A stretch of DNA of 64,000 nucleotides from Gilliamella sp. wkB112 (GCF_001690685.1 NZ_LZGL01000017.1:186001-250000), one strand, 5' to 3'. Shown: positions 38,241-48,787, counted from the stretch's first letter. The notes: a model not told the origin generated them from the letters alone. Numbers and translations are program-made.

Positions 38241-39344
38241 ATGATCGCAGTTAGTCAGCTGTTTATTTACCCAATTAAATCCATGAAAGGGATTGCGTTG
38301 ACAGAAGCAATAACTGCTACTGGCGGTTTTAAGTACGATCGAATTTTAATGATTAGTGAACCTGATGGTACTTTTATTACTGCAAGACAGTTCCCTAAAC
38401 TTTTAAAACTTGAAACTAAAGTTATAAATAATGTGGTGCATATTTCGCTGCCATCTCGTGAATCAATTAGTATCAATTTTGATGATTTTTCCAATACCAA
38501 TGAACCCACTGAAGTATGGGGGAATCATTTCATGTCACATATTGCCTCAATTAGAGTTAACCAATTTTTAAGCCAATTTCTGCAAAAAGATGTGCAATTA
38601 CGTTGGGTTGGCAATAAATTATCCCGCCGAACTAAACGTTACCCCGAAGTACCAGTTAGTTTTGCCGATGGTTATCCATATTTGTTATTAAATGAAGCTT
38701 CGTTTGCTTATTTACAACTGCAATGTCCTGAAAAACTCAATATTAGCCAATTTCGAGGCAATATTATTATTAAGGGGGCGTTACCTTTTGCCGAGGATGG
38801 CTGGAAAACGATCAAAATTGGCGAAGTGATATTTGATATCGTCAAACCTTGTACTCGTTGTGTAATGACCACAATTAATGCTGATTCAACAAATTATTTA
38901 GCTAATAATGAACCACTTACTACTTTACGTTATTTTCGGGCGGATGAACAAGGTAAAATTGATTTTGGCATGAATATGATTGCCCGTAACTCCGGTAAGA
39001 TTACCATTAATGACACTGTAGAAGTACTAGAAAGACAAAATGCCAAAAATTATATTAAATCTTTTCCACCAGAAAATAGTAAATTGGCACAAAAATGTAC
39101 TATTACTTTTGAAGGTAAAATCATCCAAGGAAACAATCAACAAACTATTTTAGAACAATTAGAGCAACAACAAGTAGCATTACCCAATTCGTGCCGTGCT
39201 GGAATTTGTGGACGTTGTATGGTGGTATTGAAGCAAGGAGAAGTCCGCGCACTAACACAATCAGCAATAAAAAAAAATAACCGAATTTTAGCCTGTAGTT
39301 GTGTACCTAATGGTGATATTGATCTGAATTTATTAAAGAAGTGA
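38241..39344 (+). CDS. ycbX: YcbX, MOSC-domain protein with 2Fe-2S ferredoxin domain
   Basis: 367-residue protein like E. coli YcbX, which works in molybdenum-cofactor-dependent detoxification of N-hydroxylated bases. The N-terminal MOSC beta-barrel has LFIYPIKSMKGIALTEA, and the MOSC region contains the conserved cysteine in KPCTRCVMTT. The C-terminal ferredoxin domain carries CRAGICGRC and a distal CSC motif as 2Fe-2S ligands. A TATAAT at 38204-38209 may be the -10. In E. coli ycbX adjoins zapC; here an unrelated TPR gene lies between them. Confidence 0.93.
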   Translation: MIAVSQLFIYPIKSMKGIALTEAITATGGFKYDRILMISEPDGTFITARQFPKLLKLETKVINNVVHISLPSRESISINFDDFSNTNEPTEVWGNHFMSHIASIRVNQFLSQFLQKDVQLRWVGNKLSRRTKRYPEVPVSFADGYPYLLLNEASFAYLQLQCPEKLNISQFRGNIIIKGALPFAEDGWKTIKIGEVIFDIVKPCTRCVMTTINADSTNYLANNEPLTTLRYFRADEQGKIDFGMNMIARNSGKITINDTVEVLERQNAKNYIKSFPPENSKLAQKCTITFEGKIIQGNNQQTILEQLEQQQVALPNSCRAGICGRCMVVLKQGEVRALTQSAIKKNNRILACSCVPNGDIDLNLLKK

Positions 39345-39437
39345 TATAAAAAAGCATTTATTATCTATAGAATGTAATAATAGTTTTAGTATCAAGATAA
39401 CAATAATAATTAAAATAAAAGCATAAGGTTAATATTA

Positions 39438-41144
39438 ATGATTCAAAAAATATGTGTGTTTACTTTTGTATTCATATTTTCATCTTGCGCGTTTTCGTCT
39501 AATGATTTTAGTACCGTAATGAGTAGTTTTGATAATGGTGACAATAACCAATATCAGAAGAAATCAAATAAAGATAAAAATAATTTAGAGAGTACCAGAA
39601 GATTAGCGACCGCTTATATTAATTTAGCCAATAGCCTTTCTTCTAGAGACTGCAATAAGTTGAAACAACTTTATAATCTGATAAAAACTAAAAAAGCAAC
39701 ATTCGCCTTAGACTATGAGCCTTATTCCGATTATAAGGGAAAAGACAGTTCAGTTAGTAATTATAAAAAATTTGGTTGTAATACATTAACCGATGATGAA
39801 ATAAATTATAATTTATTACCTAAGTTATTTGGTAAAGGTGTTTCGTTATATAAAACAGCCATATTAAATGGCGATACAAAGTCAATTGCAATATTGTTAA
39901 GTAGCTTTAAATTAAAAAAAATTCCATTTGGACATTTTATTACAATTGCTAGTTTGGAAGATGAAGATTTCAACGATAATCCATATGTTAATTTTCTAAT
40001 TGGTCAATTATATATTGATGATTACTTCGTCAATAAAAATCCCACAAAAGCCATAGAGTATTTTAAAGCGGCTGAAGATATTCATGTGCATGATTTATGG
40101 TATTACCTTGCATTTGCAAAAATGGAAGAAATAATCGAATCACAAAATGAGAGCCTTAGTAAGATTCCTTTCTTAAATGACGAAAATCAAAATAAGACTA
40201 ACCATGCTGACGTTATAAAACAAATCGAAGACAAGCTGGATCCTAATGATTATCCTTCAATGTTAAAGCTTAGTTTTTATTATGCTGATGATGAAAAGTT
40301 AAATAGAGCGATCGAATATTTTGGTATAGCTTGCACTTTAGAAGCATCAAGAGCATGTGAATTATATAAACAACAGTTAAAACAGCCAAAGAAAAATAAG
40401 ATATATTCTTTATTGCGCAAATTTGATAAGAATAATCCTGATATTAAGGTGGGTGTAGCCATTGCAAAATGGTATGAAGATTTAGGTAAAAATTTAACTG
40501 CGATCAATTACTATTCATACGCTACTGATAAAGATCCTAAGCTATTACTTAAAATGGTGAAATTATTAGAAACTGCGAATATAGAATTTTCGTCAGAATT
40601 AGAAATGGCAATAATTAACACCTATATTAAATATGATAGTTATATTGATAATGCTGAAATTAAATATAAAATATTTGAACTTTACTTTTATTCATCAAGA
40701 AGTTCCGATTCTGTTTTAGAAAAACAAAAGATAAGTATGTACTGGTTGGAAAAAGCAGCCGAAGCAGGACATGTTTTAGCAAAATTAGAAATCGCTGACG
40801 AATATAAATCTGGACGTTACATTAAACAAGATTTTACTAAAACTCTATATTGGTATAACAGTTATTGTAATGAGTTTAAAGAAAATGAGTCTTACGTTTA
40901 TACTTGTTCCCCATTTATTGAAAAAGAAAAAGAAACTTCCGATTTGATTACTAAAGCTAACAATGGCGATATGGAGGCACAATTTAACCTAGGAAAGATA
41001 CTATATGATGATGTAGCATTATATACTACCGGCTTATATTATCTGAAACTGGCAGCTGATCAAGGTCATAAAGAAGCCAAATCGTATTACCATAGATATG
41101 AGCGTAGGTATAAGCTTATGCGTTCGATGAATTTTTCAGGTTAG
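39438..41144 (+). CDS. Secreted Sel1/TPR-repeat protein, function unknown
   Basis: 568-residue protein with a hydrophobic N-terminus (about 1-23, FSSCAFSS) that looks like a signal peptide; a Cys near its end makes a lipoprotein possible but the lipobox is not canonical. The rest is helical with several Sel1-like units: about 180-215 (FLIGQLYIDD then AIEYFKAAED), about 430-470 (YWLEKAAEAGHVLAKLEIAD) and about 515-555 (AQFNLGKILYDD, YLKLAADQGHKEAK). Long stretches between lack clear repeats. Such proteins act as protein-interaction scaffolds; the partner is unknown. It sits between ycbX and zapC, neighbours in E. coli, so it is an insertion of accessory type. Confidence 0.75.
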   Translation: MIQKICVFTFVFIFSSCAFSSNDFSTVMSSFDNGDNNQYQKKSNKDKNNLESTRRLATAYINLANSLSSRDCNKLKQLYNLIKTKKATFALDYEPYSDYKGKDSSVSNYKKFGCNTLTDDEINYNLLPKLFGKGVSLYKTAILNGDTKSIAILLSSFKLKKIPFGHFITIASLEDEDFNDNPYVNFLIGQLYIDDYFVNKNPTKAIEYFKAAEDIHVHDLWYYLAFAKMEEIIESQNESLSKIPFLNDENQNKTNHADVIKQIEDKLDPNDYPSMLKLSFYYADDEKLNRAIEYFGIACTLEASRACELYKQQLKQPKKNKIYSLLRKFDKNNPDIKVGVAIAKWYEDLGKNLTAINYYSYATDKDPKLLLKMVKLLETANIEFSSELEMAIINTYIKYDSYIDNAEIKYKIFELYFYSSRSSDSVLEKQKISMYWLEKAAEAGHVLAKLEIADEYKSGRYIKQDFTKTLYWYNSYCNEFKENESYVYTCSPFIEKEKETSDLITKANNGDMEAQFNLGKILYDDVALYTTGLYYLKLAADQGHKEAKSYYHRYERRYKLMRSMNFSG

Positions 41145-41183
41145 GTTATTTAATAACCACGCTGATTAGATAGAAATTTAATT

Positions 41184-41750
41184 TTAGGAAATAGCCTGCA
41201 AATCGGTTATTTCTTGCATATTATCAACAAAATTATGGGTTGCTGGTCTTAATCTATCATTCATAACTTTAATTGCTTCAGCAAAATTGAAAGTTCTATT
41301 CATTGCAGTGAAAGTTGGTTGGGCAATGATACACAAAGATGCATTCTCACCAGCTTCAACCACCATCAAAGTTACTCGTTGACCATCTTCTTGCATATTA
41401 ACTTCAACAATATCTGCCACCTTAGGTACAAACAATTGTGGTTGTTGACTAAAATACCAACTTTTAGGCATTTGCGGCTTAAGGAAGTTAGCAGCAACAA
41501 TTGCATTAATTGATAATTCTATTTGCTGAGATTCATCCAAATTTAAAGATTGGCAACTATCACGGAATAAGTAATAAGCAGTGGCATCACTAACCGAAAA
41601 TGGAAATTCACCAAACACATCAGGGATTAACACTTTACTTGAGTAACAAGAACGAAATAACATTTCAGGCGAGACTTCTAACATCAAATTGCCATATTCC
41701 TTGTCAAAATACCAACGCCAACAATCAGTTGGTCTAAAAATCATTTTCAT
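41184..41750 (-). CDS. zapC: ZapC, FtsZ-associated cell division protein
   Basis: 188 residues, recognisable as ZapC, which binds FtsZ and promotes lateral interaction of protofilaments at the Z ring. Conserved blocks: DCWRWYFD near the N-terminus, MLFRSCYSSK, LKPQMPKSWYFS and VVEAGENASLCIIAQP, then AIKVMNDRLRP. The start at 41750 (MKMIFRPTD) fits the E. coli N-terminus better than the longer upstream frame. Its upstream region carries a run of GATC sites (41884-41947) that could bind SeqA. In E. coli it neighbours ycbX and pyrD. Confidence 0.9.
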   Translation of the reverse strand: MKMIFRPTDCWRWYFDKEYGNLMLEVSPEMLFRSCYSSKVLIPDVFGEFPFSVSDATAYYLFRDSCQSLNLDESQQIELSINAIVAANFLKPQMPKSWYFSQQPQLFVPKVADIVEVNMQEDGQRVTLMVVEAGENASLCIIAQPTFTAMNRTFNFAEAIKVMNDRLRPATHNFVDNMQEITDLQAIS

Positions 41751-42008
41751 TGATATGTTACCCTTTTTAACTGAACTAAATTTGTACAAAAGATAACACA
41801 AATTTAAAAAAAAATAAATAAAAAGTTAAAATAAAATTTATTTAATTATTTAATTTTTAAAAATTTTATTTGAAATTTAATTGGATCCAAATGATCTAAC
41901 TTAGATCTAAATTAATCTTTTTTTATCCATTTTGATCCGCTATGATCAATAAATTTTTATACTGAAACGTATAGCTATTTGGAAACATCTTTACACCATG
42001 TTTTAGGC
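41751..42008. other. Promoter region of zapC, extremely AT-rich
   Basis: About 258 bases with no frame, almost all A/T at the left (41800-41880). The right half holds five GATC sites (listed separately), one DnaA-box-like TTATCCATT (about 41924-41932, seven of nine matches to TTATCCACA), and the ilvC terminator just beyond. Contents suggest control by methylation-sensitive proteins, but this is inference. Confidence 0.5.
41884..41947. promoter_or_regulatory. Cluster of five helically spaced GATC sites upstream of zapC
   Basis: GATC begins at 41884, 41893, 41904, 41934 and 41944, giving spacings of 9, 11, 30 and 10 bases, all close to whole helical turns. SeqA binds hemimethylated GATC pairs about one to three turns apart. 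A chance run this dense is unexpected in intergenic DNA of such composition. SeqA is encoded in this window at 6279. Biological binding is unproven. Confidence 0.5.
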
Positions 42009-42010
42009 AT

Positions 42011-42035
42011 AAAAAAAGGTGCAGATCGCACCTTT
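42011..42035 (-). terminator. Rho-independent terminator after ilvC
   Basis: AAAGGTGC (42015-42022) pairs with GCACCTTT (42028-42035); read on the minus strand it is followed by a T run. A clean terminator for ilvC, which ends at 42063. Confidence 0.85.
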
Positions 42036-42062
42036 AAATTTTTATTTTAATTTAATTAATTA

Positions 42063-43541
42063 TTAACTAGCTACATTAATACGTTTCATATCAGTCATAT
42101 AACTGCGTAGTTTACGTCCAATTTTTTCTATTGGATGGTTACGGATCTCATCATTAACATCACGTAATTGGGCATTATCTACACTACCTTCAGGGATCGC
42201 TTTCCCAAGATCACCAGGTTGTAACATTGGCATGAACTTCTTGTGCAATAATGGCACTGCGGCATTAGCAAATAGGTAGTTACCATATTCAGCAGTATCG
42301 GAAATAACCACATTCATTTCATATAAACGTTTACGCGCAATAGTATTAGCAATAAGTGGTAATTCATGTAGTGATTCGTAATAAGCTGATTCGGCTAAAA
42401 TACCGGATTCCAACATGGTTTCAAAAGCAAGTTCAACTCCAGCTTTTACCATTGCGATCATTACTACACCTTGATCAAAGTAAGCTTGTTCATCAATTTT
42501 ACCTTGATATTCAGCCGCTTTTTCAAATGCCGTTTCACCAGTCTCTTTACGCCATTTTAATAGATTAACATCATTGTTAGCCCAATCCTTCATCATAGTA
42601 GCCGAAAATTCACCAGAGATAATATCATCCATATGTTTACGATAAAGATCGGTCATTATCACTTTCAATTCTTTGGCTAAAGCATTAGCTCTTAATTTAG
42701 CTGGATTAGATAAACGATCCATCATTAAGGTGATACCACCTTGTTTTAATGCTTCGGTGATCGTTTCCCAACCAAATTGTAATAACTTACATGCATACGC
42801 TGGATCAACTCCATCTGCTACTAGCTTGTCAAAACATAATAATGAGCCTGTTTGTAACATACCGCAAAGAATGGTTTGTTCACCCATTAAGTCTGATTTT
42901 ACTTCAGCCACAAACGAAGATTGTAATACCCCGGCACGATGGCCACCGGTTGCAGCTGCCCAAGCTTTGGCGATCGCTAAACCTTCTCCTTTTGGATCAT
43001 TTTCCGGATGAACAGCAATCAGTGTTGGTACCCCAAAACCACGTTTATATTCTTCACGGACTTCGGTACCAGGGCATTTAGGTGCTACCATAACAACAGT
43101 AATGTCAGCACGAATTTTTTCACCTACTTCAACAATATTAAAACCATGAGAATAACCTAATGCAGAGCCTTGTTTCATTAATGGTTGAATCGCTTGAACT
43201 ACAGCTGAATGTTGCTTATCTGGGGTCAAATTAATAACTAAATCCGCAGTTGGTATAAGTTCTTCATAGCTACCAACTTTAAAACCATTTTCGGTCGCTC
43301 GTTGCCATGAAGTACGCTTTTCCGCAATGGCTTCTTTACGCAATGTATAGGCAATATCTAATCCGGAATCACGCATGTTGAGACCTTGGTTTAAACCTTG
43401 AGCACCACAACCAACAATAACAATTTTTTTACCTTTTAAAAAGTTAGCTTCTGAAGCAAATTCTTCACGTGCCATAAAACGACATTTACCAAGTTGGTCT
43501 AACTTTTCCCGTAAATTTAATGTATTAAAATAGTTCGACAT
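42063..43541 (-). CDS. ilvC: IlvC, ketol-acid reductoisomerase (class II)
   Basis: Converts acetolactate and acetohydroxybutyrate to the dihydroxy acids in isoleucine and valine synthesis, using NADPH and Mg. The 492-residue length with a duplicated C-terminal knotted domain is the class II enterobacterial form. The N-terminal Rossmann motif [20 protein letters not shown], the [19 protein letters not shown] segment and the acidic metal residues around [11 protein letters not shown] are present. The start at 43541 ([10 protein letters not shown]) is chosen because it follows an AGAGGAAA ribosome site and matches E. coli. A divergent ilvY is absent, although an IR resembling an IlvY site lies upstream. 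Confidence 0.96.
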   Translation of the reverse strand: MSNYFNTLNLREKLDQLGKCRFMAREEFASEANFLKGKKIVIVGCGAQGLNQGLNMRDSGLDIAYTLRKEAIAEKRTSWQRATENGFKVGSYEELIPTADLVINLTPDKQHSAVVQAIQPLMKQGSALGYSHGFNIVEVGEKIRADITVVMVAPKCPGTEVREEYKRGFGVPTLIAVHPENDPKGEGLAIAKAWAAATGGHRAGVLQSSFVAEVKSDLMGEQTILCGMLQTGSLLCFDKLVADGVDPAYACKLLQFGWETITEALKQGGITLMMDRLSNPAKLRANALAKELKVIMTDLYRKHMDDIISGEFSATMMKDWANNDVNLLKWRKETGETAFEKAAEYQGKIDEQAYFDQGVVMIAMVKAGVELAFETMLESGILAESAYYESLHELPLIANTIARKRLYEMNVVISDTAEYGNYLFANAAVPLLHKKFMPMLQPGDLGKAIPEGSVDNAQLRDVNDEIRNHPIEKIGRKLRSYMTDMKRINVAS

Positions 43542-43630
43542 TTTCCTCTCCATAACTTGAATTAAATTGATTTACTTGTTGTATAACTATATAGTAATTT
43601 TAATATTGCTAAAATTGATATATTCACAAC

Positions 43631-43652
43631 ATTATATTGCATAAATTGCAAT
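43631..43652 (-). promoter_or_regulatory. ilvC promoter with inverted repeat, possible IlvY-type operator
   Basis: Read on the minus strand a TATAAT (43631-43636) lies about 90 bases before the ilvC start, immediately downstream of ATTGCA-N5-TGCAAT (43636-43652). This placement over the -35 suits a LysR-type activator such as IlvY, whose sites I recall as TTGCAA-rich. Assignment is inference. Confidence 0.5.
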
Positions 43653-43719
43653 ACACTTGCTAAGTGTGATACTTTCTTTTACTCTAGACCACCATTTATT
43701 AACCACTTAACTACTTAAC

Positions 43720-43956
43720 ATGGATATACGTTATCAGCAAGCTAGTAAAGAAGCTAAGCTGTCATTATTACTCACGATTATTTACCTGTTAGCGTGGGTG
43801 CTTGGCGCTTATTTAAGCAGCGATAAACTGGGAATACTTGGGCTACCATTATGGTTTGAGATCTCTTGTATTTTAGTTCCTGTCGGTTTTATTTTATTAT
43901 GTTGGATTGTTGTAAAATTTCAATTCCAAGATATCTCGCTAGAACAAACTAAGTGA
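43720..43956 (+). CDS. yhdT: YhdT-family small membrane protein
   Basis: 78-residue protein (DUF997, YhdT) with two membrane segments (about 14-32 and 46-66). Function is not established; it is always adjacent to panF and suspected to assist it. It starts the yhdT-panF-prmA-dusB-fis series and ends 6 bases before panF. The ribosome site is weak. Confidence 0.88.
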   Translation: MDIRYQQASKEAKLSLLLTIIYLLAWVLGAYLSSDKLGILGLPLWFEISCILVPVGFILLCWIVVKFQFQDISLEQTK

Positions 43957-43962
43957 TTTAAC

Positions 43963-45426
43963 ATGCATTTTGATATAATTTTACCACTGGTTATCTACCT
44001 AATTTTTGTCTTTGCATTATCAATTTATGCCTATGTAAAACGGAAAAAGGTAAATCAATTTACAGATTATTTTATAGGCAACCGCACCATGGGTGGATTT
44101 TTACTAGCCATGACTCTAGCGGCAACTTATATTAGCGCTAGTTCATTTATTGGTGGTCCAGGAGCGGCTTATAAATATGGCTTAGGTTGGGTATTACTAT
44201 CCATGATTCAAGTACCTACCGTATTACTTTCTCTCGGCATTTTAGGCAAAAAATTTGCTATTTTAGCGCGTAAGTATAATGCAATTACGTTAAGTGACAT
44301 GCTGTATGCTCATTATAAAAGCCGCATAATTGTTTGGTTTGCTAGTATCACTTTGATAGTAGCATTTATTGGAGCCATGACCGTCCAATTTGTTGGTGGT
44401 GCGCGGTTATTAGAGGCGTCGGTTGGTATTCCTTACGATGTTGGTTTATTAATTTTTGGTATAGGTACAGTTATTTATACCGCTTTTGGTGGATTTAGAG
44501 CCAGTATTTTAAATGATGCCTTTCAAGGTCTGGTAATGATTATTGGGGCGATTTTACTATTAAGTGCCATTATTTATGCTGGTGGTGGCATAACCACAAT
44601 TATTGATCGTTTAACCACAATTGATCCTGCCCTGTTAACTCCACAAGGTCCTAATAATTTTATGGATTTCCCATTTATGACTTCGTTTTGGGTATTAGTC
44701 TGTTTTGGTGTAGTTGGGTTACCTCATACCGCTGTACGTTGCATGGCGTATAAAGATAGTAAAGCCGTACATCGAGGCATTATTATCGGGACAATTGTTG
44801 TAACTATAATTATGTTAACCATGCATTTATCCGGCGCTTTAGGCCGCGTTATTGTTAGTGATTTAACCATTCCGGATCAAGTTGTGCCAACATTGATAAT
44901 TAAAGTGTTACCACCTTTAGCTGCTGGCATTTTTTTGGCTGCACCATTGGCTGCCATTATGTCAACTATCAATGCACAACTGTTACAAGTATCCTCAGTT
45001 ATTATTAAAGATCTATTCTTAAGTATTAAACCTAATACTAACTATAGTGATAAAACCTTAACTCGTGTTTCGGTTACTATTACTTTTATCTTTGGCGGAT
45101 TACTTATTTTAGCAGCATGGAATCCACCAGATATGATTATTTGGTTGAATTTATTGGCGTTTGGCGGGTTAGAAGCGGTATTTTTATGGCCGTTAGTTTT
45201 AGGATTATATTGGTCAAAAGCTAATGCTATCGGAGCCATGAGCTCAATGTTTGCCGGAGCAATAAGCTATACTTTATTGGCCGCTTATAATATTAAAATA
45301 TTGTCATTCCACCCGATTGTACCATCTTTAGTTATTGGATTGGTGGTGTTTATTATAACTAACCCTATTGGCTATATATATGGTAAAACAGGAAAAAATT
45401 ATGCCTTGGATTCAACTCAGAATTAA
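43963..45426 (+). CDS. panF: PanF, sodium/pantothenate symporter
   Basis: Sodium:solute symporter family importer of pantothenate, the precursor of coenzyme A. 487 residues with about 13 membrane segments. Family features: [38 protein letters not shown] with the sodium-site serines, and [24 protein letters not shown]. Its end overlaps the prmA start by 26 bases, so the two are translationally coupled, as in E. coli. Confidence 0.95.
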   Translation: MHFDIILPLVIYLIFVFALSIYAYVKRKKVNQFTDYFIGNRTMGGFLLAMTLAATYISASSFIGGPGAAYKYGLGWVLLSMIQVPTVLLSLGILGKKFAILARKYNAITLSDMLYAHYKSRIIVWFASITLIVAFIGAMTVQFVGGARLLEASVGIPYDVGLLIFGIGTVIYTAFGGFRASILNDAFQGLVMIIGAILLLSAIIYAGGGITTIIDRLTTIDPALLTPQGPNNFMDFPFMTSFWVLVCFGVVGLPHTAVRCMAYKDSKAVHRGIIIGTIVVTIIMLTMHLSGALGRVIVSDLTIPDQVVPTLIIKVLPPLAAGIFLAAPLAAIMSTINAQLLQVSSVIIKDLFLSIKPNTNYSDKTLTRVSVTITFIFGGLLILAAWNPPDMIIWLNLLAFGGLEAVFLWPLVLGLYWSKANAIGAMSSMFAGAISYTLLAAYNIKILSFHPIVPSLVIGLVVFIITNPIGYIYGKTGKNYALDSTQN

Positions 45427-46267
45427 TACTACTAATGATTTGGCAGAGCATATCAGTGAACAATTGGATGAATCTGGTGCTGTTTCAGTTACTTTTGAAG
45501 ACACTTATGACACACCTGTTTTCGAACCTTTACCTGGTGAAACAAAATTATGGGGCAATACCGATGTTATTGGCCTGTATGATGCTCAAACTGATATTAA
45601 TCAGTTAAAAGCTGTTCTAAATTTAGAACAATATTCATATAAGATTGAGCAATTAGAAGATAAAGATTGGGAACGTGAGTGGATGGATAATTTTCATCCT
45701 ATGCAGTTTGGTAAACGTTTGTGGATCTGTCCGAGTTGGCGAGAAGTACCTGACCCTAGTGCCGTCAACGTAATGTTAGATCCCGGATTGGCCTTTGGTA
45801 CTGGTACTCATCCAACAACCGCTTTATGTTTAACTTGGCTTGATAGTTTAGATTTACATAACAAACTGGTAATTGATTATGGTTGTGGTTCAGGCATTTT
45901 AGCAATTGCGGCTTTAAAGTTGGGTGCCAAACAAGTAATTGGCATTGATATTGATCCGCAAGCAATCCAAGCTAGTCGCGATAATGCGGAACGTAATAAC
46001 GTTAGTGAAAAATTATCGCTTTATCTAGCTAAAGACTTACCAGATAATTTGCAAGCTGATGTAGTTGTAGCCAATATTTTAGCCGGACCACTGAAAGAGC
46101 TAGAACCACAAATTAGTAAACTGGTTAAATCCAATGGGCAATTAGGTTTATCTGGCATTTTAGCAACCCAAGCACCTGCTGTTAGTTCAGCTTATCAACC
46201 CCATTTTGTGCTTGACCCGGTTGTTGAACAACAAGAATGGTGTCGTATTACTGGTAAAAAAAATTAA
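45401..46267 (+). CDS. prmA: PrmA, ribosomal protein L11 methyltransferase
   Basis: Trimethylates L11 using SAM. 288 residues starting at MPWIQLRIN; an ATG 33 bases earlier gives an extra segment absent from the E. coli protein, and an AGGAAAA site precedes 45401. The C-terminal Rossmann domain shows [30 protein letters not shown] (near 155-185). It overlaps panF by 26 bases. The gene is dispensable in E. coli. Confidence 0.96.
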   Translation: MPWIQLRINTTNDLAEHISEQLDESGAVSVTFEDTYDTPVFEPLPGETKLWGNTDVIGLYDAQTDINQLKAVLNLEQYSYKIEQLEDKDWEREWMDNFHPMQFGKRLWICPSWREVPDPSAVNVMLDPGLAFGTGTHPTTALCLTWLDSLDLHNKLVIDYGCGSGILAIAALKLGAKQVIGIDIDPQAIQASRDNAERNNVSEKLSLYLAKDLPDNLQADVVVANILAGPLKELEPQISKLVKSNGQLGLSGILATQAPAVSSAYQPHFVLDPVVEQQEWCRITGKKN

Positions 46268-46303
46268 AAATTTGACATTACCCCCTTTTAACTTCGAGAA
46301 AAA

Positions 46304-47311
46304 ATGCGTAATATAGCCGGCCTTAATTTGCTAAGTATTGGTAAGGTCACTTTAAGAAACAATTTAATCGCTGCACCAATGGCTGGAATTAGTGATCAAC
46401 CATTTCGTAATTTATGTTATCGATTTGGTGCTGGAATGACGGTTTCAGAAATGTTTTTAGCAAATTCAGATGTTTGGCATACTGATAAATCAACGTTAAG
46501 AATGATTGCTACTGATAATATCGGTGTTCGCGCAGTGCAAATTGTTGGATCTGATCCAGATGAAATGGCTAAAGCTGCCGAGTTTAATGTTAAACATGGG
46601 GCACAATTGATTGATATCAACATGGGGTGTCCTGCTAAAAAAGTTAATAAAAAATTAGCTGGTTCTGCTTTAATGCAATATCCGGAACTAATTAAAACTA
46701 TTTTACAAAAAGTTGTTGGTGCAGTGGATGTACCGGTGACATTAAAAATGCGGACTGGATGGGATAAAGATAATAGAAATTGCTTAGAAATCGCACAAAT
46801 TGCTCAAGATTCTGGTATAAAGGCGATTACTATCCACGGGCGTACTCGTGCTTGCCAGTTTAGAGGTGTAGCTGAATATCAATCAATTAAAGCAGTTAAA
46901 GAGAAAATTCGTATTCCTATAATTGCTAATGGCGATATTTGTACGCCAGAACAGGCAAAAGATGTTTTTAATTATACGCAAGCTGATGCTATAATGATCG
47001 GCCGAGCGGCACAAGGACGGCCTTGGATATTTGAAGAAATAGCATTCTATTTAACACATGGAAAGTTACAAAAAGATAAAACTGTCGATGAAGTTGAGCA
47101 AATAGTACTATTGCACCTTAATGAACTTTATCAGTTTTATGGAGAATACAAAGGATTAAGGATTGCCAGAAAGCATGTAAATTGGTATACCAAGAATTAT
47201 GCTGATAGCGATCAATTTAGGAGCTTATTTAGTGTACTTAACAATACTAGTGAGCAAGTTAAAGCACTAAAAGCATTTTTTAGTAAAATTAGAAACAACC
47301 AAAAGAGTTAA
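46304..47311 (+). CDS. dusB: DusB, tRNA-dihydrouridine synthase
   Basis: FMN enzyme reducing uridines to dihydrouridine in the tRNA D loop. 335 residues. The catalytic cysteine is C109 in [18 protein letters not shown]; the FMN-binding [13 protein letters not shown] (near 24) and the [13 protein letters not shown] region are present. It is followed by fis after 7 bases, an arrangement in which dusB is a translation partner of fis in enterobacteria. Confidence 0.96.
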   Translation: MRNIAGLNLLSIGKVTLRNNLIAAPMAGISDQPFRNLCYRFGAGMTVSEMFLANSDVWHTDKSTLRMIATDNIGVRAVQIVGSDPDEMAKAAEFNVKHGAQLIDINMGCPAKKVNKKLAGSALMQYPELIKTILQKVVGAVDVPVTLKMRTGWDKDNRNCLEIAQIAQDSGIKAITIHGRTRACQFRGVAEYQSIKAVKEKIRIPIIANGDICTPEQAKDVFNYTQADAIMIGRAAQGRPWIFEEIAFYLTHGKLQKDKTVDEVEQIVLLHLNELYQFYGEYKGLRIARKHVNWYTKNYADSDQFRSLFSVLNNTSEQVKALKAFFSKIRNNQKS

Positions 47312-47318
47312 AAATACT

Positions 47319-47615
47319 ATGTCAGAACAACGCGTTACAGCTGCGGCACTTAAATTTACAACTGTAAACTCTCAAGACCAAATAACACAAAAACCTTTGC
47401 GAGATTCAGTAAAGCAAGCTTTAAAAAATTATCTTTCACAATTAAATGGTGAAGATCCTACTGATTTATATGAACTAGTGTTAGCTGAAGTTGAACACCC
47501 ATTCCTTGATATGGTTATGCAATATACACGTGGAAATCAAACTCGAGCAGCAAATATGCTAGGTATTAATCGTGGTACTTTACGCAAAAAATTAAAACAA
47601 TACGGAATGAGTTAA
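47319..47615 (+). CDS. fis: Fis, nucleoid-associated factor for inversion stimulation
   Basis: 98-residue nucleoid protein that activates rRNA promoters and binds many sites. The C-terminal helix-turn-helix [28 protein letters not shown] is essentially identical to E. coli, as is the preceding [19 protein letters not shown] helix. The N-terminal 25 residues are the variable beta arm. Seven-base gap to dusB and a strong terminator behind it show it ends the operon. ProP, whose E. coli homologue is Fis-activated, is also in this window. Confidence 0.98.
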   Translation: MSEQRVTAAALKFTTVNSQDQITQKPLRDSVKQALKNYLSQLNGEDPTDLYELVLAEVEHPFLDMVMQYTRGNQTRAANMLGINRGTLRKKLKQYGMS

Positions 47616-47632
47616 TCGATTATTTTTTTACA

Positions 47633-47669
47633 AAAAAGCACCTGTTTTTTGTGGTGCTTTTTATTTTTA
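47633..47669. terminator. Strong bidirectional terminator between fis and rbsR
   Basis: AAAAAGCACC (47633-47642) pairs with GGTGCTTTTT (47653-47662), a 10-base stem with T runs on both strands. Serves the convergent fis and rbs operons. Confidence 0.9.
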
Positions 47670-47789
47670 AAATTTCATCGAGTTCTAATCCACTAGCTAA
47701 ATTAACGTTAAGTTTATCTATTTATTTAAACACTAACCAGCCTGCGATTAGCTTAATTGCTAACCATCAATTTAACTGCCAATCTATAA

Positions 47790-48782
47790 CTAAGCAGATA
47801 AGCGTTTAACTAACATGGGAGTTAAAGTTAAAGTCTTAGTGGTTTGTTTAGGATTATGGAGACGATTTAATAAAGTTTGTATGGCCAGTTGCCCTAATTC
47901 TTCTTTTGGTTGATGAATAGTGGTTAATGGTGGAGTCATATACTGCGCCAATTCAATATTATCATAGCCAATAATTGCAATATCTTTACCAACAACCATC
48001 CCCTTTTGATAAAGTGCCTGATAGGCCCCAATTGCCATGGCATCATTACAACAAAAAACAGCTTGTGGAGGTTTTGCTAATTGTAATAAGTTTTTCATAG
48101 CATCAATACCCGAGGCAAATTGAAAGTCGCCTTGGGCTTCATAACCTTTATGAATTTTGAGGTTAGCTTGTTGCATCGCCTGGCGATAACCTTGTAAACG
48201 CCATTGTGCCTGTGTATTGTTTAAAGGACCTGTAATACAGGCGATACAAGTATAATGTTGCTCAATTAAATATTGGGTAGCAAGGGTTGCTCCTAGTAAA
48301 GAATTATCTTGAATAGTGTCACAGATACCATTAAAAGGAGTCCAATCCATAATCACAATGGGTAAAGTTGGATAGCGAGCAAATATTTCTTGAGGAATAG
48401 AATAGGTTTCAGTACACATAGCTAATAAACCATCTACTCGTTTTTGTAGCAAATGCTCGATATTATTTAGCATGCGCTTATGATCACCTTCGGTATTACA
48501 CAGAATTAGATTATAACCAAGTTCATAGCAACCACGTTCAACACCTTGCACAACTTCAGCAAAAAAAGGATTATTGCTAGTGGTAACGAGCATACCAATA
48601 GTTTTAGTTTTATTACTTTTTAAACTTCGCGCTATGGCTGATGGCGCATAATTAAGCTGCTTGATCGCCAATTCAACCTTTTCGCGGATTATAGGGCTTA
48701 CATAACGATCATCATTGATAACATGAGAAACTGTAGATGTTGATACTTGTGCTAATTTAGCGACATCTTTCATCGTAACCAA
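47790..48782 (-). CDS. rbsR: RbsR, LacI-family ribose repressor
   Basis: 330-residue LacI/GalR repressor. The N-terminal HTH and hinge ([26 protein letters not shown], then [22 protein letters not shown]) match E. coli RbsR closely, including the residues that read the operator. The C-terminal periplasmic-binding-like domain (about 60-330) would bind ribose. It is the last gene of rbsDACBKR and probably regulates the operator at 53636-53651 by a feedback loop. The start overlaps no other gene; rbsK ends 6 bases upstream. Confidence 0.95.
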   Translation of the reverse strand: MVTMKDVAKLAQVSTSTVSHVINDDRYVSPIIREKVELAIKQLNYAPSAIARSLKSNKTKTIGMLVTTSNNPFFAEVVQGVERGCYELGYNLILCNTEGDHKRMLNNIEHLLQKRVDGLLAMCTETYSIPQEIFARYPTLPIVIMDWTPFNGICDTIQDNSLLGATLATQYLIEQHYTCIACITGPLNNTQAQWRLQGYRQAMQQANLKIHKGYEAQGDFQFASGIDAMKNLLQLAKPPQAVFCCNDAMAIGAYQALYQKGMVVGKDIAIIGYDNIELAQYMTPPLTTIHQPKEELGQLAIQTLLNRLHNPKQTTKTLTLTPMLVKRLSA

Positions 48783-48787
48783 AATAG

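Noticed and set aside
41923-41947. Replication origin in the zapC upstream region
   Set aside because: One imperfect DnaA-like box and GATC sites are too little; oriC would show several DnaA boxes and typical neighbours (gidA, mnmG, dnaA).
42673-43081. Two overlapping frames of 96-112 codons opposite ilvC
   Set aside because: Both are antisense to the conserved ilvC coding sequence and lack ribosome sites and family resemblance.
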